Part shown: one piece after another, positions 30,451 to 38,450 of the stretch
Position numbering within the stretch: position 1 is the first letter of the stretch
Layout: each line of letters begins with the position of its first letter
Assembly: GCA_016717205.1 (NCBI GenBank)
Contig: JADKGC010000001.1
Span: forward strand, 1-64,000
DNA: 64,000 nt
Reading direction: 5' to 3'
Source of the DNA: Candidatus Flexifilum breve
GTDB taxonomy: Bacteria; Chloroflexota; Anaerolineae; Aggregatilineales; Phototrophicaceae
The notes under the pieces: model-generated
The model's database searches: none
Told to the model about the DNA's origin: nothing
The model's input: only the letters and a program-made list of their open reading frames with translations
Position numbers and translations under genes: made by a program

Positions 30451-31311
30451 ATGCTGCGTTCCATGTTCCACATCGAAAGTGTAAAGCTGTACCGGCGCAA
30501 GACTTTCTGGCTTGAGCTGGCTGTGGTGGCGGGCATCACCGTTCTGCTGTTCGGCCTGATTTTCTTCCTGCAGTATCTCGAAGAGATCCCCAAAGCCGAA
30601 CGCGCCCTCATCGCCAGCCTGCTCACGCTCCCCAATGGGGTGAAGGTCTCCCTCGCCCTGTCGTCCAATCAGATGTTGGGTGGACTGTTGATGATCGTGC
30701 TCGTGAGCATGGCGGTTGCGCAGGAATACGCGTGGCAAAGCTACACGCTGCCGGTGCGCGCTGGCATCCCGCGTCCGCTGATCCTCCTCAGCAAGTTTCT
30801 GACGCTGCTCGGTGCCGCCCTCTTGTTGGCTTTCACGGCGCTCGGCATCGGCGTGATCATGTCGGCGCTGGTCACACTCGCCGCCGAAGGTCAGATCGAC
30901 CTAAGCCGTATCAACGTCGCCGATTTGCTGCTGAGCACGCTCATCACCGCTTACTCGCTGCTGCCCTACATGGCCTTGACCTTCATGATCGCCGTACTCT
31001 CACGGTCGCTCGCGGCCAGTCTGAGCATCGCCGCCGCGTATATCTTCCTCGTCGAAGGCATCGCTCCCGCGCTCCTAACCCTGTTCGGCGGCGTGCTCGC
31101 TCAGATCAGCCTGCTTATGCCGGGGCAGTTGGCGACCGCACTGCTCACCGCGACCGGGCAGACCGCGTCCATGCAGATTGGATCGGATGCGCCACCGCCC
31201 GCATTCGTCGGCGTTGACGCGCCGGTCGCCGTGATCGGCATCGCGCTCTACACGCTGGTCTTTCTCGGCATCGCGATTGTGCGGTTTCAGAAACAGGATT
31301 TGGCGGGGTAA
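30451..31311 (+). CDS. ABC-2 type membrane permease
   Basis: A 286-residue integral membrane protein with six hydrophobic segments: about 20-45, 70-92, 112-140, 155-180, 185-215 and 255-277. It starts MFHIESVKLYRRKTFWLEL, the amphipathic lead-in typical of ABC-2 permeases, and ends in FLGIAIVRFQKQDL. It is encoded 20 bases behind its ATPase, so the pair forms a small exporter of unknown substrate. It ends at a stem-loop shared with the opposing dipeptide importer genes. Confidence 0.85.
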   Translation: MLRSMFHIESVKLYRRKTFWLELAVVAGITVLLFGLIFFLQYLEEIPKAERALIASLLTLPNGVKVSLALSSNQMLGGLLMIVLVSMAVAQEYAWQSYTLPVRAGIPRPLILLSKFLTLLGAALLLAFTALGIGVIMSALVTLAAEGQIDLSRINVADLLLSTLITAYSLLPYMALTFMIAVLSRSLAASLSIAAAYIFLVEGIAPALLTLFGGVLAQISLLMPGQLATALLTATGQTASMQIGSDAPPPAFVGVDAPVAVIGIALYTLVFLGIAIVRFQKQDLAG

Positions 31312-31325
31312 TGGAGAGAAACAGG

Positions 31326-31353
31326 GGAGAGGTGGAGCATGCTCTGCCTCTCC
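31326..31353. terminator. Convergent stem-loop
   Basis: GGAGAGGTGGAGC pairs with GCTCTGCCTCTCC over 13 positions, including two G-T pairs, around a very short loop. It lies between the convergent ABC-2 permease and DppC genes. Confidence 0.55.
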
Positions 31354-31365
31354 TCGGGGTTGTGT

Positions 31366-32229
31366 TCAGCGCAGGCCGCGCAGACGGGGATCGAGCACGT
31401 CGCGCAGACCGTCGCCGAGCAGATTGAAGCCGAGCACGCCAAGCATGATCGCCAGCGCCGGGAACAGCATCAGCCACGGCGCCATCTCCGCGATACCGCG
31501 GCTCTCGCTCAACATGACACCCCACGAGGGCAGCGGCGGTTGCGTCCCCAAGCCGAGGAAGCTCAAGCCGGCTTCCGTCAGCAGTGACCACGAGAGCGCA
31601 AGGCTCACCTGCACGATCAGCGGCGCAAGCGTATTCGGCAGGACATGGCGATACAGAATGCGTCCGTTACCCGCACCGACACAGCGGGCCGCCTGCACAA
31701 ACTCCATCTGCTTGACGGCCAGCACGGGACCGCGCGCTACCCGCGCAAAGATCGGCGTGTAGACCGTACCAATCGCGAGCACGGTGTTGTTCATCCCCGG
31801 CCCCAACACGCTGACCACGACCAGCGCCAGCAGCAGCGCGGGCAGCGCGAAGAACACATCCATGATACGCATGACGATAATATCGAACGTGCCGCCGAAA
31901 TAGCCGGAGAGCGTGCCGAGCAGTGTCCCGAGTGTCGTCGCCAGCGTGACCGAGAGCAGCGCCACGCGCAGCGAGTTCGCCGCGCCGCCCATGATGCGGC
32001 TGGCGATGTCGCGCCCGAACAAATCTGTGCCCATGACATAGGTCGCGCTCGGCGGTTTGAGACGGTCGCGAGCATGCTGCTCCAGGTCAGGATACGGCGT
32101 CACGCCCATCCAACCGAGCAAACCGACAACCAGATAGAGCGTGACCAACACCAGCCCGACCGCCCCGCTGCGATTGCGCAGCAGCCGCTGGAACAGCGTG
32201 GGAGTCGCAATTTCAGGCGGATTTGGCAT
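31366..32229 (-). CDS. dppC: Peptide ABC transporter permease (DppC-like)
   Basis: A 287-residue inner-membrane protein with the DppC/OppC N-terminal helix (SGAVGLVLVTLYLVVGLLG). The family mark YVMGTDLFGRDIASRIMGG follows, then five further helices and the coupling loop FVQAARCVGAGNGRILYRH. The start at 32229 overlaps the DppB stop by 17 bases. A slightly earlier TTG is less likely. With DppB and the binding protein it imports di- or oligopeptides, possibly cell-wall peptides given the AnmK neighbour (inference). No ATPase genes lie beside it. Confidence 0.92.
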   Translation of the reverse strand: MPNPPEIATPTLFQRLLRNRSGAVGLVLVTLYLVVGLLGWMGVTPYPDLEQHARDRLKPPSATYVMGTDLFGRDIASRIMGGAANSLRVALLSVTLATTLGTLLGTLSGYFGGTFDIIVMRIMDVFFALPALLLALVVVSVLGPGMNNTVLAIGTVYTPIFARVARGPVLAVKQMEFVQAARCVGAGNGRILYRHVLPNTLAPLIVQVSLALSWSLLTEAGLSFLGLGTQPPLPSWGVMLSESRGIAEMAPWLMLFPALAIMLGVLGFNLLGDGLRDVLDPRLRGLR

Positions 32230-33178
32230 AGGACACTCGCGGATCAATCATGGTGTAAATCACATCGACAAGCAGGTTAATCAAAATAAAGTTGAAGGCG
32301 ACAAACAGCGCGATCCCCTGCACAAGGGCGTAATCGCGCTGAGAAATAGCATTGTAGACGAGGCGACCGATCCCCGGCAGCGCGAAAATCTCCTCGATGA
32401 TGACCGTGCCGCCGAGCAGATAACCAAGCTCGACGCCGACCAGCGTGATCACGGGAATGAGCGCGTTACGCAGCGCATGCTGGGTCACGACGTTTCCTTC
32501 GCGCAAACCTTTACTGCGCGCTGTGCGGATGTAATCCTGACCGAGCACTTCGAGCATGGCGGAGCGCGTGGTACGCATCACCGAAGCAGCGAACGGAAAA
32601 CCGAGCGTGAACGCCGGGAAGATCATCTGCTGCACGTTGAGCAGCGGATCTTCGTTGAAGCGCACGTAGTCGCCGGAATTGGGCAAATAGCGGAACACGA
32701 CGGACAGCACGTAGATGATCAGCGTGCCGAGCAGGAAAGCGGGGGTTGCTAAGCCAATCAAGGCGACCAACCGACCGATCAGGTCGACAAACGAGTTGTG
32801 CTTGACGGCGGAGAGCACGCCAAGCGGAATGCCGATGACGAGCGCAATCGTCAACGCCATGAGCGCGAGCTGCAGCGTCACCGGGAAGCGCGACAGGATT
32901 ACGTCGAGGACGGGCGCACCGTGGCGCACGGATAAACCGAGGTTGCCTTGCAGCGCATTGCCCAACCAGACGACGTACTGCTCAAACGGCGGCTTATCCA
33001 GCCCGAAATAAGCTTCCAGCGAGGCGCGCTGCACATCGGTCAGCATGCCCGCTTCGGTGCCGAGCATGGCGGTGATCGTATCGCCGGGGACGAGGCGAAT
33101 CGCCAGAAAGATCAAGACCGAGACGCCAAACAGCGTGGGTAAGAAGGCGATGGCGCGTTGAGTGAGGTAGCGGATCAT
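32213..33178 (-). CDS. dppB: Peptide ABC transporter permease (DppB-like)
   Basis: A 321-residue permease that starts MIRYLTQRAIAFLPTLFGVS, the standard DppB first helix. It contains RLVPGDTITAMLG and the coupling loop YIRTARSKGLREGNVVTQHA, and ends with IDPRVSY, the DppB C-terminal hallmark. Six helices are predicted. It lies 45 bases after the binding protein, beyond a strong stem-loop, and overlaps DppC. Confidence 0.94.
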   Translation of the reverse strand: MIRYLTQRAIAFLPTLFGVSVLIFLAIRLVPGDTITAMLGTEAGMLTDVQRASLEAYFGLDKPPFEQYVVWLGNALQGNLGLSVRHGAPVLDVILSRFPVTLQLALMALTIALVIGIPLGVLSAVKHNSFVDLIGRLVALIGLATPAFLLGTLIIYVLSVVFRYLPNSGDYVRFNEDPLLNVQQMIFPAFTLGFPFAASVMRTTRSAMLEVLGQDYIRTARSKGLREGNVVTQHALRNALIPVITLVGVELGYLLGGTVIIEEIFALPGIGRLVYNAISQRDYALVQGIALFVAFNFILINLLVDVIYTMIDPRVSYAKSA

Positions 33179-33189
33179 CAGAATGAAAT

Positions 33190-33214
33190 GGGGCGCGGTT
33201 CAGCACCGCGCCCC
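33190..33214 (-). terminator. Intra-operon stem-loop between peptide-binding protein and DppB
   Basis: GGGGCGCGGT and ACCGCGCCCC form a perfect 10-bp stem with a TCAGC loop, nine bases after the binding-protein stop and just before the permease start. It is the second case in this window of a stable hairpin placed exactly between binding-protein and permease genes. Confidence 0.65.
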
Positions 33215-33223
33215 ACCCAAGTC

Positions 33224-34741
33224 TTAGCGGTTCAGCGAAACCTGCGCCAGCGAAATCAGCGAGTCAGTCGGGTACGGCACGAAGCCTTCCACGTACGACT
33301 GCTGCGCCGTGTATTCATAGCCCGTGTACAGCCACACCCACGGCGCCATTTCAGCGAGGTGACGCTGGAACTGGGCGAAAATCTCATAACGCGCCGCCGG
33401 ATCGGTTTCCGCGCGGCCCGCCGCCATCAGTTCGTCGAGTGTGCTGTCAATGTACCCGGCAGTATTGTTCAGGTTGCCGGAGGTCTGCCAGTAACGCGCA
33501 TACATCGTGTACGGGTCAGGGCGGCCACCATTGAGCGCAATCGCGGCTTCGAAGTCACCCGCCAGCCAACGGTCGACGTACACGCTCAGTTCGAGCGATT
33601 CGATTTCAACCGTGATGCCGATTTCGGCCAACTGCGCCTGAATGCTCTGCGCTTCCGAGAGCGCCGTCGGCGGTTCGGCATTGGCGGCGATCACCGTCAT
33701 CGTGAAGCCATCGGCGTACCCGGCATCCGCCATCAATTGGCGCGCCTGATCGAGATTCTTCTCGTAGCAGAACAGTTCGTTCGGGTCGAGCGCGAACGCG
33801 GCCATCGTGAGCGGACCAGTCACCGAGCCTTCGCCGAGCGACGCCGTATCCAGCACTTCCTGCCGATCAATCGCGCAGGAGATCGCCTGCCGCACGCCGA
33901 GTTCCACCAGCGGCGAATCGGGCGCGGTCGAGCGGAGCTGGAGCACATGGTAGGCCACCGCGGGGACGCGGTTGAGCGTGACGGTCGCATCGTCGGTGAG
34001 CAGAGTCGCCACGAGCGGGTCATTCAGCAGCGCGAAATCAATCGTGCCCGCGCGCAGTGCCGCGAGGATCGACGTTTCGTCAGGGATGATGCGGATTTCA
34101 ATGCCGTCGATGTTCGGGCCTTCGCCCCACCACTCGGCATTGGCGCTCAGCGTTGTCGTTTCTTCCGGCGTCCAATTATCCAGCTTGAACGGCCCGGTGC
34201 CATTGGCGACGGTCGCAATCGCGCCCGATTCAATGTCTTCCTTGTTGGCAATCGCGGCATTGGTCGTCGCCAGCGCCGCGAGCAGCGGCACGTCCGGCTG
34301 CGACAGGTTGAACACGACCGTGTAATCATCCGGCGTATCAATCGACGCGATGCTCAGGTAGTTCGCGCGCGCCGCGGCGCCGGTCGCTTCGTCGAGGATG
34401 CGGGTGAAGGTTGCCACAACGTCTTCCGCCGTGAACGCCGAGCCGTCATGGAAGGTGACGCCCTGACGCAGGTTGAGCGTGAGCTGCGTCGCGTCGTCGT
34501 TGAACGCCCAGCTTTCCGCCAGAGCGGGAATAACGCTCAGATCGGGCGCGAGGTTGACGAGCGGTTCATAGATCAGTTCCAGCAGGCGGAATGAAGCGAA
34601 CGCAGTCTGCGTGTGCGGATCCAACCCAGTGGTATCGGCGGCGCGCGCCATCACCAGCACATTGTCCTGCGCGGCAACGGGCAGCCCAAAGCTCAAGACG
34701 AGCAAAACGAGTGTAAACAGCAAAGTCATCTTCTTAAACAT
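33224..34741 (-). CDS. dppA: Peptide-binding protein of an ABC importer (DppA/OppA family)
   Basis: An exported 505-residue receptor (SBP family 5). The signal peptide is MFKKMTLLFTLVLLVLSFGL with cleavage near VAA-Q. The mature protein shows TTGLDPHTQTAFASF, LAESWAFNDDATQLTLNLR and GVTFHDGSAFTAEDVVATF, all family hallmarks. AGGAGA precedes the ATG by about eight bases. An upstream ATG at 34771 would bury the signal peptide. The palindrome at 34820-34831 lies 80 bases upstream and is the best operator candidate. It may bind oligopeptides or muropeptides; the sequence does not decide. Confidence 0.93.
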   Translation of the reverse strand: MFKKMTLLFTLVLLVLSFGLPVAAQDNVLVMARAADTTGLDPHTQTAFASFRLLELIYEPLVNLAPDLSVIPALAESWAFNDDATQLTLNLRQGVTFHDGSAFTAEDVVATFTRILDEATGAAARANYLSIASIDTPDDYTVVFNLSQPDVPLLAALATTNAAIANKEDIESGAIATVANGTGPFKLDNWTPEETTTLSANAEWWGEGPNIDGIEIRIIPDETSILAALRAGTIDFALLNDPLVATLLTDDATVTLNRVPAVAYHVLQLRSTAPDSPLVELGVRQAISCAIDRQEVLDTASLGEGSVTGPLTMAAFALDPNELFCYEKNLDQARQLMADAGYADGFTMTVIAANAEPPTALSEAQSIQAQLAEIGITVEIESLELSVYVDRWLAGDFEAAIALNGGRPDPYTMYARYWQTSGNLNNTAGYIDSTLDELMAAGRAETDPAARYEIFAQFQRHLAEMAPWVWLYTGYEYTAQQSYVEGFVPYPTDSLISLAQVSLNR

Positions 34742-34819
34742 CGATATTTTCTCCTGAGAAGCTGTACGCACCTTTACTTTAGCGCAAAATTCACGTTCGC
34801 AACACCAATTGGACTAAAC

Positions 34820-34831
34820 TGGACTAGTCCA
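34820..34831. promoter_or_regulatory. Palindrome TGGACTAGTCCA, candidate operator
   Basis: A perfect 12-bp palindrome with a third half-site (TTGGACT) at 34809-34815. It lies in the 91-base gap between the GNAT gene and the peptide-binding protein. GntR/FCD regulators bind short TGG...CCA palindromes (family knowledge), and one is encoded at the head of this gene row. The same half-sites occur at 4458-4483. Confidence 0.45.
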
Positions 34832-34832
34832 C

Positions 34833-35282
34833 TCACCGCAAGCGTTTCCGATAGATGAGTTCGGTGACATCGGGCAGAACATAACCGGGGATCGCGCCGA
34901 TCTGCTCGTAGCCCTGCCGCTGATAAAAGCGCTGTGCATCCACGTTGAAATCGGATGTGAGCAGGAACAAATCGTGGCTGGCGAGGGTTGCTTCCAGCGC
35001 GCTGAGCAGCGCCGCGCCCACCCCGCCGCCCGCTTGATCGGGACGCACGCCGAGCATTCTCAGGTAGGCGCTGCGACCGAAGCCGCCTGTGGGCACGCAC
35101 CACGCCAACCCCACCGCTTGATCATCCGTGTCCGCCGTGAGAATCAGGTCAGTGTCCAACGCCATGAGCAACCGCTGCGCCAAGACATCCGCCGACGCGC
35201 CGTAGCGCTGCCACAGCGGAATCGTCACCACCCAGGCGGCGACGACAGTGACATCTTCGGCATTCAAAGGGCGGATGTTCAT
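34833..35282 (-). CDS. GNAT-family N-acetyltransferase
   Basis: A 149-residue cytoplasmic acetyltransferase. The acetyl-CoA loop is PDQAGGGVGAALL, and FYQRQGYEQIG forms the C-terminal GNAT strand and helix. The substrate is unknown. Its ATG overlaps the AnmK stop by four bases, so it is translationally coupled to AnmK, which suggests an amino-sugar or cell-wall amino-acid substrate (inference). An earlier in-frame start would run into the AnmK coding region. Confidence 0.88.
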   Translation of the reverse strand: MNIRPLNAEDVTVVAAWVVTIPLWQRYGASADVLAQRLLMALDTDLILTADTDDQAVGLAWCVPTGGFGRSAYLRMLGVRPDQAGGGVGAALLSALEATLASHDLFLLTSDFNVDAQRFYQRQGYEQIGAIPGYVLPDVTELIYRKRLR

Positions 35283-36457
35283 CCCGCACCGCCAAACGTG
35301 CGCCTGATCAGATCGACATAGTTTTGCCCCGGCGTGATATCGCCGAGGATGACCGCGCGGCTGGCCCCAGTCAGCGACGGGAGGTTGCCCGCCCGCGCGT
35401 GCCACGTTTCATGCGCCAGGAGCGCGAAGACCAGCGCTTCTTTGTTGTCGCCATCCACACCGATCTGATCGCTCGCCAGCACTTTCGCCGGGATCAGCGC
35501 TTCGAGCAGTTCCATGATCACCGGGTTGCTGCGTCCACCGCCGCTCAGAATGACTTCGTCCAACTGCGCCGGAGCGAAATGCTCGTAGGCATCGGCGATC
35601 GACTGCGCCGTCAGCGCCGTCAGTGTGGCGATGATGCTGGCGTTATCTAACCCGCGGGTGTGCCCCTCATCGACCAGATCCCGCGCCATCTTCGCGCTGA
35701 ATAACTCGCGTTCGGTCGTCTTCGGCGGCTTGACCACGTAGTAGGGGTGACCGAGCAGGTTTTGCAGCCACTCTTCGTCAAGCTTACCGCCGCGCGCCAA
35801 CTGACCATCACGATCATACGCCTGCGCGCCGTCAGTGAGCATCATCATCGCCGAATCGATCAGCGCATTGCCGGGCCCCGTGTCAAAGGCCGTCGGCAAG
35901 CTGGTATGATCGGACAGCGGCGGCAGAAAGGTCACATTGCCAATGCCGCCGATATTCTGCACCGCCCGCCACTTGGTCGAGTGACGGAGCAGGAGCCAGT
36001 CGGCATAGCCGGTGAGCGGCGCGCCCTGCCCGCCGACCGCGACATCCCGCGTGCGAAAGTTGCTGATCGTGGTCACCCCTGTGCGTTCGGCAATCACGGC
36101 AGGCTCGCCAAGCTGCAGAGTCGCGGAGACATGTCCCGCCGCATCAACCGCGTGCCAGAAGGTTTGCCCGTGCGAACCGATCACATCGATGTCGGCGGGT
36201 GTGAAGCCCCCCTCTTGGATTACGCGCAGCGCGGCGGCCGAGAACAGTTCGCCGAGTTCAAAGTTGAGCGCACACATCTCATCGACGCGCCCGCCCTGTC
36301 CGGCATCGACGATGCGGCGCTGAAAGCCATCCGGATAGGGAAAGGTGACCGCATGGAGAATCTGCGCCTGTAACTGCGGCGGTGCGCCGCTGATTTCGCA
36401 CAGGGCGGCGTCAATCGCGTCCGCCGATGTGCCTGACATGAGTCCAACAATCCGCAT
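35279..36457 (-). CDS. anmK: Anhydro-N-acetylmuramic acid kinase
   Basis: A 392-residue kinase that opens the anhydro ring of 1,6-anhydro-MurNAc and phosphorylates it to MurNAc-6-phosphate, a cell-wall recycling step. Recognised by the N-terminal phosphate loop MRIVGLMSGTSADAIDAAL, GSHGQTFWHA, GQGAPLTGYAD, TAFDTGPGNALID and LSGGGRSNPV. Length is close to the usual 370-390. The common Gly after Asp in the first motif is Ala here. MurQ, the next enzyme, is not in the window. It lies between the GH172 gene (12 bases) and the GNAT (overlap). Confidence 0.95.
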   Translation of the reverse strand: MRIVGLMSGTSADAIDAALCEISGAPPQLQAQILHAVTFPYPDGFQRRIVDAGQGGRVDEMCALNFELGELFSAAALRVIQEGGFTPADIDVIGSHGQTFWHAVDAAGHVSATLQLGEPAVIAERTGVTTISNFRTRDVAVGGQGAPLTGYADWLLLRHSTKWRAVQNIGGIGNVTFLPPLSDHTSLPTAFDTGPGNALIDSAMMMLTDGAQAYDRDGQLARGGKLDEEWLQNLLGHPYYVVKPPKTTERELFSAKMARDLVDEGHTRGLDNASIIATLTALTAQSIADAYEHFAPAQLDEVILSGGGRSNPVIMELLEALIPAKVLASDQIGVDGDNKEALVFALLAHETWHARAGNLPSLTGASRAVILGDITPGQNYVDLIRRTFGGAG

Positions 36458-36469
36458 TTCAGTTTCGTC

Positions 36470-37549
36470 CTAGTTCGTTTCCAGCCCATTGCGATCCGGC
36501 AGCGCGGGGAATGGGGCATGGGGTTCTGTTTGATACCAAAAAACTGTCGACGCAATATCGTCTTGCAGCGGCAGATAGCGACCCTCCGGGCGCCAGCCGA
36601 GCGCCTGAATGGTCACGCGCAGCGCCGTCTGAAAGCGGATCGGGTCCATGATGTGCCAGCGATACATACCAAAGCGCATCTGCGAGCGGTACAGGCCATC
36701 CGGCTTGATCACCTGTGAGAGGCCAGAATACGGCGAGCTGAACACGCCATATTCGCCCGCAGGATGCTCAAAGTTCCACGCGCCGCCGAAGTAGTCTTCC
36801 GTACCTGTGCCGCAGATCGTCGGATACTCGGCATCATCATCCATGTAGAACTTGATCTCGCCTTCGCCCCACCACCCGTTGTTGTTGACGCCCCATGCCA
36901 GATAGGTGCCGACATACTGCCCCTGCCCGACCACGTCATCCAACAGCGTGTGCACCTGCATATACGGCAGTGGATTGTTCCGGCGATACTGCGCATGGAA
37001 GTACGCGGCATCCTCCGGCACGTCGGTCAGCGTATACGTCACCTGATAATAGAGCGCGTTGCTCTGCTCATCCGTCAGGTTTTCGACCGTGATGCGCGCG
37101 CCCTGCCGGAACGGCATCTCCCAGTAGCAGTTAAACCCGCCCGCCGGATTCACCGCGACCGCCAGTGAGGTCACATTGCTGCGCACGCCCCAGCCATTGC
37201 AGAAGAAATCGCCGAGCGGGACTTCTACTGAGGGCGTCGCTTCGCCATCCCAGTACATGCGGATAATCACGCGCCGCCACCAATCCGGATGAATGGTCAG
37301 CCAAATGTGTTGAATCGCCCCACTGCCGCTGATCTCGGCGATGGTGTGCTCGGTCTTGGCAGGGATGTGAATGCTCGGCGACAGCTTCCAGCCCTGCCCG
37401 AGTTCGCGCGCTGAACGCGCCCCGGTCCCGCTCGTTGCCATGCCGCCTTGCCCCGCGGCCCCCGTGAAGTTCTCCGGACTGATCGAGCGCGTCTGCGCGT
37501 TGGACAGACGTGAGAGCGACCCCAACGACATATTCAAACCGTTGTACAT
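36470..37549 (-). CDS. GH172 (DUF2961) glycoside hydrolase-like protein
   Basis: A 359-residue DUF2961 protein, the family now classed as GH172, whose members act on furanosides such as difructose anhydride and arabinofuranosides. Typical segments are IQHIWLTIHPDWWRRVIIRM, EVPLGDFFCNGWG, GWWGEGEIKFYMDDD and the active-site stretch GTGTEDYFGGAW. There is no signal peptide, so it is cytoplasmic unless exported another way. It lies between the GntR regulator and AnmK in an apparent operon, which hints at degradation of an imported glycan or cell-wall fragment (inference). Confidence 0.85.
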   Translation of the reverse strand: MYNGLNMSLGSLSRLSNAQTRSISPENFTGAAGQGGMATSGTGARSARELGQGWKLSPSIHIPAKTEHTIAEISGSGAIQHIWLTIHPDWWRRVIIRMYWDGEATPSVEVPLGDFFCNGWGVRSNVTSLAVAVNPAGGFNCYWEMPFRQGARITVENLTDEQSNALYYQVTYTLTDVPEDAAYFHAQYRRNNPLPYMQVHTLLDDVVGQGQYVGTYLAWGVNNNGWWGEGEIKFYMDDDAEYPTICGTGTEDYFGGAWNFEHPAGEYGVFSSPYSGLSQVIKPDGLYRSQMRFGMYRWHIMDPIRFQTALRVTIQALGWRPEGRYLPLQDDIASTVFWYQTEPHAPFPALPDRNGLETN

Positions 37550-37557
37550 AAAGTCTC

Positions 37558-38241
37558 CTAATCTTTTCGCGTTTCTTGTTCTACTAAACTGCGCAGCACA
37601 TTCAGCGACCGCCGGATGTGTTCTTCAATCACGGTGCGCGCCCGCTCCCCATCGCGTGAGCAGCACGCATCGAGGATGTCTTGATGCTCGGCGTTGATGA
37701 TGGGGTGCCGATCTTTGCTAGAAAGATAACGATAGCGGTAGCGTTCCGCCAGATCCCACCACGCCGAAAGCACTTCAGTGAGGTAGGTGTTCCCCGCTGT
37801 GCTGTAGATCGTAAAGTGAAAGGTGCGGTTCGAGCGCAAAAAATCTTCGTAGCGGTCAGCTTCCATGGCGGCGCGCATCGCATCCAGCACCGACTTAAGC
37901 TCGCTCAATTGCTCATCCGTCAAACGCGGCACCGCCTGCGCCGCCACCTGACCTTCCACGAGACAGCGCGCTTCATATAAGTTTTCGAGATCGGTCAGGG
38001 AAGATTTCGCCACAAACGCCCCGCGCCGCGGAATGATCTGCACCAAGCCCTCGCTGGCCAGCGCTTTCAGGGCTTCGCGCACGGGGATGAGGCTGGTGTT
38101 GAGTTCGGTCGCTAACTGCGTCTGGTCAATGCGGGTGCCGGGGGGCAAAGTTCCGCGGAGAATCGCTTCGCGGATGCGTTCTTGAGCAATGCCGGACACA
38201 GTTTTGATGCCATCTTCAATGGGTTTGAGCATTTTGCTCAT
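37558..38241 (-). CDS. GntR-family regulator (FadR subfamily, FCD domain)
   Basis: A 227-residue regulator. The winged helix covers about residues 10-78 (RIREAILRGTLPPGTRIDQT, PVREALKALASEGLVQIIPR). An all-helical FCD effector domain follows (LYEARCLVEGQVAAQAV, NRTFHFTIYSTAG, EHQDILDACCSRD), whose Asp/His residues usually bind a metal and a carboxylate ligand. It is the first gene of the row GntR-GH172-AnmK-GNAT and probably represses it, relieved by a sugar acid or amino-sugar metabolite (inference). A TATAAT lies about 45 bases upstream. Confidence 0.92.
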   Translation of the reverse strand: MSKMLKPIEDGIKTVSGIAQERIREAILRGTLPPGTRIDQTQLATELNTSLIPVREALKALASEGLVQIIPRRGAFVAKSSLTDLENLYEARCLVEGQVAAQAVPRLTDEQLSELKSVLDAMRAAMEADRYEDFLRSNRTFHFTIYSTAGNTYLTEVLSAWWDLAERYRYRYLSSKDRHPIINAEHQDILDACCSRDGERARTVIEEHIRRSLNVLRSLVEQETRKD

Positions 38242-38264
38242 GGTAACAACCTTGCATTAAATCC

Positions 38265-38313
38265 ACTTTACACTTTTAAGACTAATTATAAAGTAGAATT
38301 TATATAGTACCAT
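38265..38313 (-). promoter_or_regulatory. Candidate promoter of the GntR row with a dyad
   Basis: On the minus strand a perfect TATAAT lies at 38290-38285. The -35 candidate ATGGTA at 38313-38308 matches only three of six positions at 17 bases' spacing, so activation may be needed. ACTTTA (38265-38270) and TAAAGT (38289-38294) form a dyad overlapping the -10, a possible autoregulatory site. Confidence 0.4.
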
Positions 38314-38406
38314 CCACCCACCACGGGCACGCGTCACCGTGAGCAGACAGCGCTTAAGTCGGTAATCGATGACGTCTACGACCGGAAGTACAGGCTGTAC
38401 CCCAAA

Positions 38407-38428
38407 GGGCAGACCAATGCGTCTGCCC
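38407..38428 (-). terminator. Stem-loop after the serine hydrolase gene
   Basis: GGGCAGAC and GTCTGCCC form an 8-bp stem with a six-base loop, 23 bases beyond the minus-strand stop at 38451. Confidence 0.5.
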
Positions 38429-38450
38429 CTCCATGAGGATTTTCGAAACG

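Noticed and set aside
33158..34594. Long open frame (478 codons) antisense to the peptide-binding protein gene
   Set aside because: Arg-rich composition without domains; the opposite strand has a signal peptide and all family motifs.
38242..38450. Riboswitch upstream of the GntR gene
   Set aside because: The AT-rich stretch is accounted for by a -10 element and a short dyad; no known aptamer consensus is visible.
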